In this document: in pieces, positions 53,331-61,930 of the stretch
Layout: the number at the start of each line of letters is the position of its first letter
Numbering within the stretch: the first letter of the stretch is position 1
NCBI RefSeq assembly: GCF_035918095.1
Contig: NZ_CP109137.1
Coordinates: 3,970,001-4,034,000, forward strand
DNA: 64,000 bases
Reading direction: 5' to 3'
Origin: Streptomyces sp. NBC_01750
GTDB lineage: Bacteria; Actinomycetota; Actinomycetes; Streptomycetales; Streptomycetaceae
The notes under the pieces: generated by a model
What the model was told of the DNA's origin: nothing
The model's input: the letters and a program-made list of their open reading frames with translations, nothing else
Databases searched by the model: none
Translations under genes and position numbers: made by a program

Positions 53331-54479
53331 CATCCACCGCTCTCCCGCCGCCCCGGTCAGGGTCAGTACAACGGTGAGCCCGACGCCCGCCAGGATCGCC
53401 GTGGACGGCGCCACGATTCGCAGCAGGCCTCCAGCCAGGCTGCCGCTCGCGGCGTAACCGGCGCCCACCGCCGCGTACATCACCGAATACCCGGCGGCGA
53501 GCGCACTCGGCGGCAGCATCTCGCGCAGCGTCAGAGTGCGGGTCAGCATCGCCCCGGCCTGCAGCACACCGGCGACCACGAGACCGGCCGCGATGCCCCC
53601 GGTCCACGGTGTGAACGCGACCAGCGCCACGCACCCCGAGACACCGAACAGCAGCACCAGGCTCTGCGTGGGCAGCCGCCCCGGCCAGCTGCGCAGCCCG
53701 TACACGAAGGCACCCAGCGCAGAGCCGATCGAGAAGCCCGCGAGCAGCGGCCCCGCCCAGCCGATCCCGATCGACCGCTGATCGAGCAGCGCGGGCAGGA
53801 TCAGCTCGGCGAGCGCCAGCAGGGTCAGGCCGGCCGCGCCCGTGACGTAGACGGGCCAGGCACGCGCGATGACCCGCAGCATCGATTCGGCACCCTCGTC
53901 CCGCTCCGGCTTCCACCCGGCGGGCAGCGCCCACAGGCCCGCGACGGCAGCGGCCATCAGGGTGCCCGCGAGCAGCAGCGGAACGTAGGGAGCAACGCTC
54001 AGGGCGAGCGAGGTGGCAGCGGCGGGCGCCACGGCCCAGATCCCGAAGACCAGGACCGATTCGAGGCTCATCGCCCGGGTGACGGCCCGCTCGGGCACCA
54101 TGCCGGTGAGTACGGCCCGCAGGCCGCCGGGCGCCGCGGCGGGCCCGGCCCCCGCGAAGAACGCGAACACCCCGAGAACGACAGGGTTCACGCTGTTCGC
54201 CGCTCCGAGCGCGGCGAACGCGGCGGCTCCCACCGCGAGACCGACCGCGAGTTGAGGCCGCGCCCGCTCGGGCCGCATCCGCATGCCGAGCACGGGCGCG
54301 CCGACGATTTCCCCGATGACGTACACGGCGGCGAGTACGGCTCCGAGGGTGTAGCCGCCGGGCCGCTCGCGCACCAGGAACACCAGCGAGAGGGGCGCCA
54401 TCGCGACGGGCATCCTGGCGCCTACGGCAACGGCACCCCAGATGAGTACAGGCCGGGTGACGATCTCGCGGTAGGACAT
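53250..54479 (-). CDS. MFS transporter
   Basis: The 409-residue protein has about 12 hydrophobic segments, the first WGAVAVGARMPVAMAPLSLVFLV. It includes LGMRMRPERARPQLAVGLAVGAAAFAALGAA. It ends with a charged, non-membrane tail, and its last 27 codons overlap the AraC gene's 3' end. The overlap may mean convergent-transcription interference. Substrate unknown. Confidence 0.75.
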   Translation of the reverse strand: MSYREIVTRPVLIWGAVAVGARMPVAMAPLSLVFLVRERPGGYTLGAVLAAVYVIGEIVGAPVLGMRMRPERARPQLAVGLAVGAAAFAALGAANSVNPVVLGVFAFFAGAGPAAAPGGLRAVLTGMVPERAVTRAMSLESVLVFGIWAVAPAAATSLALSVAPYVPLLLAGTLMAAAVAGLWALPAGWKPERDEGAESMLRVIARAWPVYVTGAAGLTLLALAELILPALLDQRSIGIGWAGPLLAGFSIGSALGAFVYGLRSWPGRLPTQSLVLLFGVSGCVALVAFTPWTGGIAAGLVVAGVLQAGAMLTRTLTLREMLPPSALAAGYSVMYAAVGAGYAASGSLAGGLLRIVAPSTAILAGVGLTVVLTLTGAAGERWMSRTPAVGAVGAEGAPVDRRRDPECRL

Positions 54480-54543
54480 GGCGAGACGGTAGCCCGGTGC
54501 GCCGGGTGGCCCTCAACTGCTTTTCGAGACTCGGCAGGAGGCG

Positions 54544-55593
54544 TCAGAAGGTGAGCACCCCGCGCGCCACCCGCCCGTGGTGCGCGTCGTCCGCCGCCTT
54601 CGCGAAGTCCCCGATCGGGTAGGTCTCGGTGACCAGTTCGTCCAGCAGCAGCCTGCCCTGCCGGTACAGATCGGCGTAGAGCGCGATGTCATGCTGTGGG
54701 CGGGAGCTCCCGTACCGGCAGCCCAGAATGGACTTGTCCAGGAACATGGCCGCGGGCACGAAGGACGCCTCCGCCGTCGCCGACGGCATGCCGAGCAGGA
54801 TCGCCTGCCCGTGCCGGTCGAGCAGCTCGATCGCCTGCCGGATCAGCCCCACATGCCCGACGCACTCGAAGACATGGTCCGCGCCGGTCGGCAGGATCTC
54901 CCGTACCCCGTCCGCCGATTCCAGGAAGTGCGTCGCCCCGAACTGCCGGGCCACCGCGTCCTTCGCCGGATTCGAGTCGACGGCGACGATCGCGGACGCG
55001 CCCGCGATCCTGGCGCCCTGGATGACATTGAGCCCGATGCCGCCCGTCCCGATGACAACGACGGTCTCGCCGCGGTCGACCTTCGCACGGTTGAGTACGG
55101 CCCCTACCCCCGTCAGCACACCACAGCCGATCAGCGCGGCGGAGGTGAGCGGCAGGCCGGCGGGGATCTTCACGGCCTGGACTGCCCTGACGATCGTCCG
55201 CTCCGCGAAGGCGGAGTTGGAGGCGAACTGGAAGACCGGTTCGCCGCCGCGCGAGAAGGGCCGGCCCGGTCGCCCGATCGCCTTGCGGCACATGGTGGGA
55301 CGGCCGCGGTCGCAGTCCGCGCACGCGCCGCAGTTGGCGAGGGTGGAGAGCGAGACATGGTCGCCGGGCGCGATATGGCCGACGCCCTCGCCGACCGCCT
55401 CGACGACGCCGGCGCCCTCGTGCCCGAGGACCACCGGCACGGGGAAGGGGATCGTGCCGTCGATCACCGACAGATCGCTGTGGCAGAGCCCGGCCGCGGC
55501 GACGGCGACCAGGACCTCGCCGGGGCCCGGGTCCCGTATCTCCAGATCGTCAACCACCTGCGGCTGCTTGCCGTCGAAGACGACGCCTCTCAT
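54544..55593 (-). CDS. Zinc-dependent alcohol dehydrogenase
   Basis: The 349-residue protein is a medium-chain dehydrogenase. Catalytic zinc ligands lie in AAGLCHSDLSVIDG and LGHEGAGVVEAVGEGVGHIAPGDHV; the four structural cysteines lie in CGACADCDRGRPTMC. The cofactor fold is VVVIGTGGIGLNVIQGARIAGASAIVAVDSNPAKDAVARQFGA. It interconverts an alcohol and aldehyde/ketone with NAD(H); the aldehyde dehydrogenase at 14995 could take the product. ATG overlaps the stop of the upstream dehydrogenase (ATGA at 55590-55593). Confidence 0.9.
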   Translation of the reverse strand: MRGVVFDGKQPQVVDDLEIRDPGPGEVLVAVAAAGLCHSDLSVIDGTIPFPVPVVLGHEGAGVVEAVGEGVGHIAPGDHVSLSTLANCGACADCDRGRPTMCRKAIGRPGRPFSRGGEPVFQFASNSAFAERTIVRAVQAVKIPAGLPLTSAALIGCGVLTGVGAVLNRAKVDRGETVVVIGTGGIGLNVIQGARIAGASAIVAVDSNPAKDAVARQFGATHFLESADGVREILPTGADHVFECVGHVGLIRQAIELLDRHGQAILLGMPSATAEASFVPAAMFLDKSILGCRYGSSRPQHDIALYADLYRQGRLLLDELVTETYPIGDFAKAADDAHHGRVARGVLTF

Positions 55594-56783
55594 CGGGGCT
55601 CCCTCGGTAGGCCGAGCACCCGCTCGGCGATGATGTTGCGCTGGATTTCGTCCGAGCCGCCGTAGATGGTGTCGGCGCGGCTGAAGAGGAACAGCCGTTG
55701 GAGGGCGTCGAGTTCGTACGGGCTCTCGGGGCGCCAGTCGTACGGGCCTGCCGCCGCGCTCGCGCCGCGTACGGCCATGGCGAGCTCTCCGAGCCGCTGG
55801 TGCCAGCCGCCCCAGAGCAGCTTGGCGACGCTGGGTGCGCCGGGATCATCGTCAGAACCGCCCAGCGTGCGCAGGGCGTTCCAGCGCATGGTGCACAGTT
55901 CGGCCCACTGCCGTACGAGACGGTCTCTGAGCACAGGGTCGTCGGCGCCGCCGCTCTCCACCGCCAGCCGCACGACCTGCGCCAACTCCTCACCGAAGCC
56001 GATCTGCTGGACGAGCGTGGACACGCCGCGCTCCAGAGCGAGCAGGCCCATGGCGACGCGCCAGCCGTTGCCCTCGCCGCCGACGACATGCCCGGCGGCG
56101 GCGAGGGCACCGTCGAAGAAGACCTCGTTGAACTCCGCGGTCCCGGACATCTGGCGGATCGGCCGCACATCGATACGGCCCGGCTGGTCCATGGGCACGA
56201 GCAGGAACGACAGACCGTGGTGGCGCCGCGATCCGGGCTCGGTGCGGGCGAGGACGAAGCACCAGTCGGCTTCGTGCGCCAGGGAGGTCCAGATCTTCTG
56301 CCCGCTGACCCGGTAGCTGTCGCCGTCCCGTACGGCGGCGGTCCGCACCCCGGCGAGGTCCGAGCCCGCGCCGGGCTCGCTGTACGCCTGGCACCAGAGC
56401 TCCTCGCCGCGCGCGACGGCGGGCAGGAAGCGGTCCTGCTGCTCCTGGTTCCCGTACGCCACGAGGGTGGGCGCGAGGAGGTTCTCGCCGATGTGCCCGA
56501 CGCGGCCGGGGGCGCCGGCGCGGGCGTACTCCTCCGCCCATACGACCTGTTGGGTCAGCGTGGCCTGCCGGTTGCCGTAGGCGCCGGTGTCCCAGCCGAG
56601 GCCGATCCAGCCGCCGCGACCGAGCTCCCGCTCCCAGGCGCGGCGCGCTTCGACGCGCTCGTGCTCGCTGCCGGGGCCGCCGTGGCGGGCGGCCTCGGCG
56701 TGGCTCCCGACGAGGTGGGTGTCGAGCCACACCCGTGCGTCCCGCCGGAATGCGTCGTCCTCCGGACCGATGGCGAAGTCCAC
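55590..56783 (-). CDS. Acyl-CoA dehydrogenase, alpha-type subunit
   Basis: The 397-residue protein is a FadE26/28-like dehydrogenase: WAEEYARAGAPGRVGHIGENLLAPTLVAYGNQEQQDRFLPAVARGEELWCQAYSEPGAGSDLAGVRTAAVRDGDSYRVSGQKIWTSLAH, the flavin-binding segments, and the final GGSDEIQRNIIAERVLGLPREPR. Start codon GTG at 56783, with ggaggac before it. It is coupled to the alcohol dehydrogenase gene by overlapping codons. A beta-type partner is not adjacent; those at 39328 and 59856 are possible partners. Confidence 0.85.
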   Translation of the reverse strand: MDFAIGPEDDAFRRDARVWLDTHLVGSHAEAARHGGPGSEHERVEARRAWERELGRGGWIGLGWDTGAYGNRQATLTQQVVWAEEYARAGAPGRVGHIGENLLAPTLVAYGNQEQQDRFLPAVARGEELWCQAYSEPGAGSDLAGVRTAAVRDGDSYRVSGQKIWTSLAHEADWCFVLARTEPGSRRHHGLSFLLVPMDQPGRIDVRPIRQMSGTAEFNEVFFDGALAAAGHVVGGEGNGWRVAMGLLALERGVSTLVQQIGFGEELAQVVRLAVESGGADDPVLRDRLVRQWAELCTMRWNALRTLGGSDDDPGAPSVAKLLWGGWHQRLGELAMAVRGASAAAGPYDWRPESPYELDALQRLFLFSRADTIYGGSDEIQRNIIAERVLGLPREPR

Positions 56784-56799
56784 GTGTCCTCCACGGAGT

Positions 56800-56995
56800 T
56801 GAAGTTCCCCTACCCGTCCCTTCCCGTAACCGGGGGCAAGCCCCCGGACCCCCGGACGCCCTTCCGGGGGTCCCCCCACGCCCTCAGGGCGCAGGGGGCG
56901 CTGTCCTCAATCGCCGGAGGGGCTGCAATGCAGCCCCTCCGGCGATTGAGGAGCGGGGCTTGGGGCGGAGCCCCAACAGGAGCCCCCGCGCGGGC
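56800..56995. repeat. Streptomyces-type intergenic GC-rich hairpin element, copy 2
   Basis: The element includes ccgggggc-aa-gcccccgg near 56829 and a perfect 21-bp inverted repeat with a single central base at 56907-56949 (tcaatcgccggaggggctgc... and its complement), and ggggcggagcccc at its end. The same parts occur at 18430-18600. Confidence 0.8.
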
Positions 56996-57000
56996 CCCGG

Positions 57001-57912
57001 TCAGCCGTTCGGGCGGTTCCCCGCACTCGCCGCCCTCGCCATTTCCTCCAGTTGCGCCAGCATCGGCATCGGGTCCACCCCCACCGTCCCCGGCAGAAAG
57101 TCCGCGATCTTCTCCGGGGTCCACGCCCCCTCCGCGTAACCGGCCCGCAGCTCCCTCGGCTGCGCCCACACCGCGATCTTCGGGCCCGCGATCGTGTACA
57201 CCTGGCCCGTGATCCGCTCCTTCCGCGCCCGCTCGGAGAGCAGGTACACGACCAGCGCCGCCACGTCCTCGGGCTCCCCGATCTCCTTGAGCTCCATCGG
57301 TACGTTCGCCGACATCCGCGTGCGCGCCACCGGCGCCACCGCGTTCGCCGTCACCCCGTACTTGTGCAGGCCCAGCGCCGCGCTCCGCACCAGGGAAATG
57401 ATCCCGCCCTTCGCGGCCGAGTAGTTGGCCTGCGCCACGCTCCCCTGGTGGTTGCCGCTGGTGAACCCGATCAGGGTTCCGCCGCCCTGCTTCCGCATCA
57501 CCGCCGACGCCGCACGGAACACCGTGAACGTGCCCTTCAGATGCGTCGCGACGACCGGGTCCCACTCCTCCTCGGACATGTTGAAGAGCATCCGTTCGCG
57601 CAGAATCCCGGCCACACAGACCACACCGTCGATACGGCCGTACTGCGCCAGCGCCACGTCCACGATCCGCCGGCCGCCCGCCATCGTCGAGATGTCGTCG
57701 GCGACGGCGACCGCCTCACCGCCCGTCGCCCCGATCTCCTTGACCACGGCCTCGGCGATGCCACTCGCCGGCTCGGCGCCCTCGATCGAAACGCCGTAGT
57801 CGTTGACCACGACCCGCGCGCCCTCCGCCGCGGCGGCCAGCGCCACCGCCCGCCCGATACCACGCCCGGCACCCGTGACGGCGACCACCTTGCCTGCCAA
57901 GAAGTTCCCCAC
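57001..57912 (-). CDS. SDR family oxidoreductase (MFE-2/hydroxyacyl-CoA dehydrogenase-like)
   Basis: The 303-residue protein has the SDR motif TGAGRGIG (residues 13-20), VVVNDYGVSIEGAEPASGIAEAVVKEI with a longer loop than usual, CVAGILR, the catalytic Ser in GFTSGNHQG and YSAAKGG. A C-terminal extension (IAGPKIAVWAQPRELRAGYAEGAWTPEKIADFLPG) resembles peroxisomal MFE-2-like hydroxyacyl-CoA dehydrogenases. It may oxidise a beta-hydroxyacyl-CoA in the pathway. It is divergent from the cyclase gene, with a palindrome between. Confidence 0.85.
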   Translation of the reverse strand: MGNFLAGKVVAVTGAGRGIGRAVALAAAAEGARVVVNDYGVSIEGAEPASGIAEAVVKEIGATGGEAVAVADDISTMAGGRRIVDVALAQYGRIDGVVCVAGILRERMLFNMSEEEWDPVVATHLKGTFTVFRAASAVMRKQGGGTLIGFTSGNHQGSVAQANYSAAKGGIISLVRSAALGLHKYGVTANAVAPVARTRMSANVPMELKEIGEPEDVAALVVYLLSERARKERITGQVYTIAGPKIAVWAQPRELRAGYAEGAWTPEKIADFLPGTVGVDPMPMLAQLEEMARAASAGNRPNG

Positions 57913-57933
57913 GCCCGGCCCCTTCCCGCGGTT

Positions 57934-57950
57934 TCTGACGGACCGTTAGA
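57934..57950. promoter_or_regulatory. Operator site 13 (TCTGACG-GAC-CGTTAGA)
   Basis: Left half perfect, right half 6 of 7. It lies 21 bases upstream of the SDR start at 57912 and 45 bases before the divergent cyclase start. A weaker, adjacent half site (agtcaga) ends at 57967. Confidence 0.85.
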
Positions 57951-57995
57951 TTCTACGGTCAGTCAGATACTCGAGCACAAGCCCCAGGAGGCCCG

Positions 57996-58922
57996 ATGTC
58001 ACTGCCGGCCGAGTTCCATGACATCGCCAAACGCGTGAACAACTGGGGTCGTTGGGGCGAGAGCGACGAGATCGGCACCCTCAACCTGATCACCGACGAG
58101 GTCGTCAGGAACGCCGCCGCCGAGGTCCGCAGCGGGCGCCGCATCGCCCTCGCGCTGCCCCTGCAGCAGGACGGCGTGCAGACCGGCCTCATTCCCGGCC
58201 GGGTGAACCCGCTGCACACCATGGTCCAGATCAACCAAGAACTATTCGGCCCCGGCACCGTCGCCACCAGCGACGACGCCGTGACCATGGGCCTGCAGGC
58301 CGCCACCCACTGGGACGCGCTGACCCATGTGTCGCACTCCGGCAAGATCTACAACGGCCGCCCAGCCGACTCCATCACCCCGCACACCCGCGCACGGTTC
58401 AGCGGTATCGACAAGGCCCGTCACATCGTCTCGCGCGGCGTGCTGCTCGATGTGGCGCGCGCCAAGGGGCTGGGCCGGCTGCCCGGCGACCACGCCGTCA
58501 CACCCGAGGACCTCGACGAGGCAGTGGAGTTCGCCGGCCTGACCATAAAATCCGGTGACATCGTTCTCGTACGGACCGGACAGATCCAGCTCTGTCTCGG
58601 TGGCGACAAACACGGCTACGGATACCCGTCCCCCGGCCTGTCCGTCCGTACCCCCGAGTGGTTCCACACCCACGATGTCGCCGCGGTCGCGAACGACACC
58701 CTCACCTTCGAGATCTTCCCGCCGGAGATCGAGAACCTCTGGCTGCCCGTGCATGCCCTGGATCTCGTCGAGATGGGCATGCTGCAGGGCCAGAACTGGA
58801 ATCTGGAAAAGTTGTCCACAGCCTGTGCAGAAGCCGGTCGGTACACATTCCTGCTGTCCGCGATGCCGGAACCGTTCGTCGGCGGTACGGGAACCCCCGT
58901 GGCCCCGGTCGCGATCCTCTGA
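57996..58922 (+). CDS. Cyclase family protein (kynurenine formamidase-like)
   Basis: The 308-residue protein belongs to the metal-dependent cyclase family: RVNNWGRWGESDEIGTLNLIT, RRIALALPL, THWDALTHVSHSGKIYNG (metal motif H-W-D-x-x-x-H-x-x-H), and the late LPVHALDLVEMGMLQGQNW. The family includes formamidases and lactone or cyclic-imide hydrolases. Its place beside the SDR and under the shared operator suggests it opens a ring or hydrolyses an ester/amide in the pathway. Confidence 0.85.
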   Translation: MSLPAEFHDIAKRVNNWGRWGESDEIGTLNLITDEVVRNAAAEVRSGRRIALALPLQQDGVQTGLIPGRVNPLHTMVQINQELFGPGTVATSDDAVTMGLQAATHWDALTHVSHSGKIYNGRPADSITPHTRARFSGIDKARHIVSRGVLLDVARAKGLGRLPGDHAVTPEDLDEAVEFAGLTIKSGDIVLVRTGQIQLCLGGDKHGYGYPSPGLSVRTPEWFHTHDVAAVANDTLTFEIFPPEIENLWLPVHALDLVEMGMLQGQNWNLEKLSTACAEAGRYTFLLSAMPEPFVGGTGTPVAPVAIL

Positions 58923-58990
58923 GGCCGTCACCGCCGGACAACGGGGCGGCGACCCGGACCCCGGACCCCAAGTCCGTACGTCACCGCGCC

Positions 58991-59455
58991 CTAAGGTGCG
59001 GTGACGTACCCGCGCACTCCCGGCTGCCCGTACACGCCCGCCGCGACCGTCGGCGCACCCCTGTCCACCTCGCACCAGATGGACTTGCCGGCGCCCTCCG
59101 GCTGCCAACCCCACCGGTCGGCGAGTCCGTCGACCAGTTCCAGGCCGCGGCCGTTGGTGTCGTCGCCCTCGGCGTGGCGGGGCTGCGGCGGGCGGGCGCT
59201 CTTGTCGGCGACCTCGACCCGCACGGTCCCGGCTTCCGCCACGCCCGCGCCGAAGAGCATCCGCAGCACCGCCGGACAGCCGGTGTGGACGACGGCGTTG
59301 GTGACGAGCTCCGAGATCAGCAGGATCAGTGTGTCGGCGAGCGGCTCGTCGTCCCCTATCCCGGACCCGGCGAGCCTGGAACGAGCCCACCTCCGCGCGC
59401 GTCCCACCTCCGCGGGATCGGGCCCGACCTCCAACTGAACCAGAAGCACCTGCAC
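58991..59455 (-). CDS. RsbW-like ATP-binding protein
   Basis: The 154-residue protein has the GHKL ATPase motifs: LADTLILLISELVTNAVVHTG (N box), VRVEVADKSARPPQPRHAEGDDTNGRGLELVDGLADRWGW (G1 and G2) and GKSIWCEVDRG. The start is GTG at 59455; the first 25 residues are less certain. A second ATPase of this family occurs at 6699-7115. It has no adjacent regulator gene, but lies beside a 400-bp gap with a 15-bp palindrome. Confidence 0.75.
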   Translation of the reverse strand: MQVLLVQLEVGPDPAEVGRARRWARSRLAGSGIGDDEPLADTLILLISELVTNAVVHTGCPAVLRMLFGAGVAEAGTVRVEVADKSARPPQPRHAEGDDTNGRGLELVDGLADRWGWQPEGAGKSIWCEVDRGAPTVAAGVYGQPGVRGYVTAP

Positions 59456-59855
59456 CGCTCACACCATCCGAACCGGCGGACACATCGCCTCGCGCCTCGA
59501 CAAGGTCCTGAACAAGGTCACTGAAAGTGACTCCCTTGCAAGACAGCATGGTTGACGTACAGTCACCGCAACAAGCGCTTCGGGCATATTCCAGCGCGAA
59601 AGAGTGCCCGTGGTGCATACTGTGCGACGCACGTTGCGGAGACTCGAACAGAGGCTCGCAGCCCGTACCCGCACAGGGCGAACGGCGCACATTCCCGGTC
59701 CCGGAGCCGCCGCAGGGGCAACACCGGCAGAGCCCGGACTCGGAACCACTCGCATCCCACGGAGAGTACCGGAGCCCGGCCCCGACTCCGGCCCGTGACG
59801 AGTCGCGCGAAGGACACAACCCGGTATCGACGTACCTTCAACTCTCGGTGACGCT
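59456..59855. other. Intergenic region of about 400 bp, no gene recognised
   Basis: It contains the palindrome at 59517-59531 and a weak half match to the 17-bp operator (gttgacg-tac-agtcacc at 59551-59567). It is less GC-biased than its flanks. Nothing coding is supported. Confidence 0.4.
59517..59531. promoter_or_regulatory. 15-bp palindrome GTCACT-GAA-AGTGAC
   Basis: Perfect 6-3-6 inverted repeat, 61 bases upstream of the ATP-binding protein's start on the minus strand. It differs from the family operator and may be a separate site. Confidence 0.4.
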
Positions 59856-60776
59856 TCAGAGTGCTGAGGCCAAGGCCTCGGCCTGGATCTCCTCCGACTC
59901 CGCCGCGGTCAGCCACATCCGCCCGCGCAGCCAGGCCCGCTTGAGATGCAGATGTACGTCCGCCTCCCAGGTGAAGCCCATCCCGCCGAACACCTGGAGG
60001 CAGTCGCGGGCCCCCTGCACGGCGGCCTCGTCGGCGAGCAGTTTGGCGCCGGCGATCTCGGTGAAGTCCTCGGTGACCGCCGCGGCGTAGACGGCGGCGC
60101 GGGCGACCTCCGTGCGTACGAGCATCTGGGCACACAGATGCTTGACTGCCTGGAAGCCGCCGATGGGCTGCCCGAACTGTTCGCGTTCCCCGGCGTATTG
60201 GACGGCCATCTCGGTGGTGCGGGCGGCGCTGCCGAGCTGTTCGGCGGCGGTGAGAAGAATCGCGTCCGGGCGTGGCGGGGCCTTGGGTCCGTCCGGGATC
60301 CGGTGCAGCGGGGTGAGCGGGTCCAGGGACCGCAGCCGCCGCGCGTGGGGCAGCTCCTCCGGACAGCGGATACGCATCCCCGCGCCATGGATGACGACTG
60401 CCGCGTCCGCATCGCCGAAGTGCGGGATCAGCCCGCGCAGTTGGGTGGCGCAGGTGACGACCCGCGCACCGTCCGCGGCGCCCGGCACCCGGCCCGCCGC
60501 CAGATGGGTGGCTACCAGCGGCCCGTTCAGCAGCGCCCGGCCCGCCTCCTCGAAGAGCAGCACCGCCTCGGGCAGTCCGAGCCCCGCCCCGCCCTCGTTC
60601 TCCGGCAGCCGCAGCGCGAAGAACCCGGCCGCGCCGAGCTCCCGCCACAGCTCCCGGTCGACGGTGCCCTCGCGGTCCACGGCCGCCCGGAGCGCGTGGC
60701 GGCCGAAACGGCCGGCGAGCAGTTCCCGCAAGCCGGTCCTCAGCGCACGCTGGTCGTCCGTCAACCGGAAGTCCAT
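59856..60776 (-). CDS. Acyl-CoA dehydrogenase, short beta-type subunit
   Basis: At 306 residues this is shorter than usual (about 380). It keeps the N-terminal segment (LTDDQRALRTGLRELLAGRFG, LPENEGGAGLGLPEAVLLFEEAGRALLNGPLVATHLAAG) and the C-terminal FGQPIGGFQAVKHLCAQMLVRTEVARAAVYAAAV plus VFGGMGFTWEADVHLHLKRA. The middle FAD-binding beta domain is reduced, as in FadE27/29-like partner subunits. The ATG overlaps the upstream dehydrogenase stop (ATGA at 60776-60778), so it is very likely co-assembled with it. Confidence 0.8.
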   Translation of the reverse strand: MDFRLTDDQRALRTGLRELLAGRFGRHALRAAVDREGTVDRELWRELGAAGFFALRLPENEGGAGLGLPEAVLLFEEAGRALLNGPLVATHLAAGRVPGAADGARVVTCATQLRGLIPHFGDADAAVVIHGAGMRIRCPEELPHARRLRSLDPLTPLHRIPDGPKAPPRPDAILLTAAEQLGSAARTTEMAVQYAGEREQFGQPIGGFQAVKHLCAQMLVRTEVARAAVYAAAVTEDFTEIAGAKLLADEAAVQGARDCLQVFGGMGFTWEADVHLHLKRAWLRGRMWLTAAESEEIQAEALASAL

Positions 60777-61930
60777 CAGCGTCCCTTCGGAAGGCCGAGG
60801 ATCCGCTCGGCGACGATGTTCTGCTGGATCTGCGAGGTGCCGGCGGCGATCGTGTACGACAGCGAGGACAGCCGGTCGCCCGTCCACTCCCGGTCGAGGT
60901 CCATCGCGTCGGGGCCGAGCACCTCGGCGGCCGTGTCGTACAGCTCCTGGCGCGCGTGCGAGTAGCGGAGTTTGAAGACCGAGCCGCCGGTGCCGGGCAC
61001 GCCGCCGGTGTTCTGCGCCTCGCTGACATTCCACTGGGTGAGCCGCCACAGGGCGCGGAACTCCGCGTTCAGCCGGCCGAGTCTGCGGCGCAGCACCGCA
61101 TCGTCCCAGCAGCCGTTCCGCCGGGCCGTACGGGCCAGTTCGCAGAGTGTGCGGCGGCAGGCGACGACCTCGCCGACGAAGGCCGTGCCGCGTTCGAAGG
61201 AGAGGGTGACCATGGTGACGCGCCAGCCGTCGTTCTCCTCGCCGACCCGGTTCGCCACCGGGACGCGGACCTCGTCGAGGAACATCTCCGCGAACTCGGC
61301 GGACCCGGCGAGGGTGCGCAGCGGGCGGACCGTGACCCCGGGCGCGTCCATGGGCATCGCCAGCCAGGAGATGCCGCGGTGTCTCGGCGCCTGCGGGTCC
61401 GTCCGTACCAGCAGCTCGCACCAGTCGGCGACCTCGGCGTGCGAGGTCCAGATCTTGGAGCCGCTGACCACGTACGAGTCCCCGTCCCTGACGGCCTTCG
61501 TACGCAGCGACGCCAGGTCCGAGCCCGCGTCCGGTTCGCTGAAGCCCTGGCACCAGACCTCGTCTCCGCGCAGCACGGGCGGCAGCCAGCGAGCGCGCTG
61601 CTCGGCGGTGCCCTCGGCGGCGACGGTGGGGCCCGCGTGCAGCAGCCCCACGAAGTTCGCGCCCACGTACGGCGCCCCGGCCCGCTCGGTCTCGTCCAGA
61701 TAGATCAGATGCTGGGTCGGCGTCGCGCCCTGCCCGCCCGCGTCCACGGGCCAGTGCAGGCCCGCGTATCCGGCGTCGTACAGCATCCGCTGCCAGGCCG
61801 TGTCGTACGTCCGCCGGCCCGGCCAGTCCAGCGGATCGGGCTTCGGCGGCAGCTTCGGCAGCGACACGGCGAGCCAGGAGCGCAGCCGCGCCCGGAAGTC
61901 TTCCTCTTCCTCGGTGTACGTGAGGTCCAC
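60776..61930 (-). CDS. Acyl-CoA dehydrogenase, alpha-type subunit
   Basis: The 384-residue protein has the full dehydrogenase layout: LHWPVDAGGQGATPTQHLIYLDETERAGAPYVGANFVGLLHAGPTVAAEGTAEQRARWLPPVLRGDEVWCQGFSEPDAGSDLASLRTKAVRDGDSYVVSGSKIWTSHAE and a final SYTIAAGTSQIQQNIVAERILGLPKGR. GTG start at 61930 shares a base with the amidohydrolase stop. With the next gene it forms an adjacent alpha/beta pair as in alpha2beta2 dehydrogenases of steroid side-chain breakdown. Confidence 0.85.
   Translation of the reverse strand: MDLTYTEEEEDFRARLRSWLAVSLPKLPPKPDPLDWPGRRTYDTAWQRMLYDAGYAGLHWPVDAGGQGATPTQHLIYLDETERAGAPYVGANFVGLLHAGPTVAAEGTAEQRARWLPPVLRGDEVWCQGFSEPDAGSDLASLRTKAVRDGDSYVVSGSKIWTSHAEVADWCELLVRTDPQAPRHRGISWLAMPMDAPGVTVRPLRTLAGSAEFAEMFLDEVRVPVANRVGEENDGWRVTMVTLSFERGTAFVGEVVACRRTLCELARTARRNGCWDDAVLRRRLGRLNAEFRALWRLTQWNVSEAQNTGGVPGTGGSVFKLRYSHARQELYDTAAEVLGPDAMDLDREWTGDRLSSLSYTIAAGTSQIQQNIVAERILGLPKGR

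Noticed and set aside
59551..59567. Half match to the operator (gttgacg-tac-agtcacc).
   Set aside because: Only 5 of 7 and 4 of 7 consensus positions match in the halves and no regulated gene is close; probably chance.
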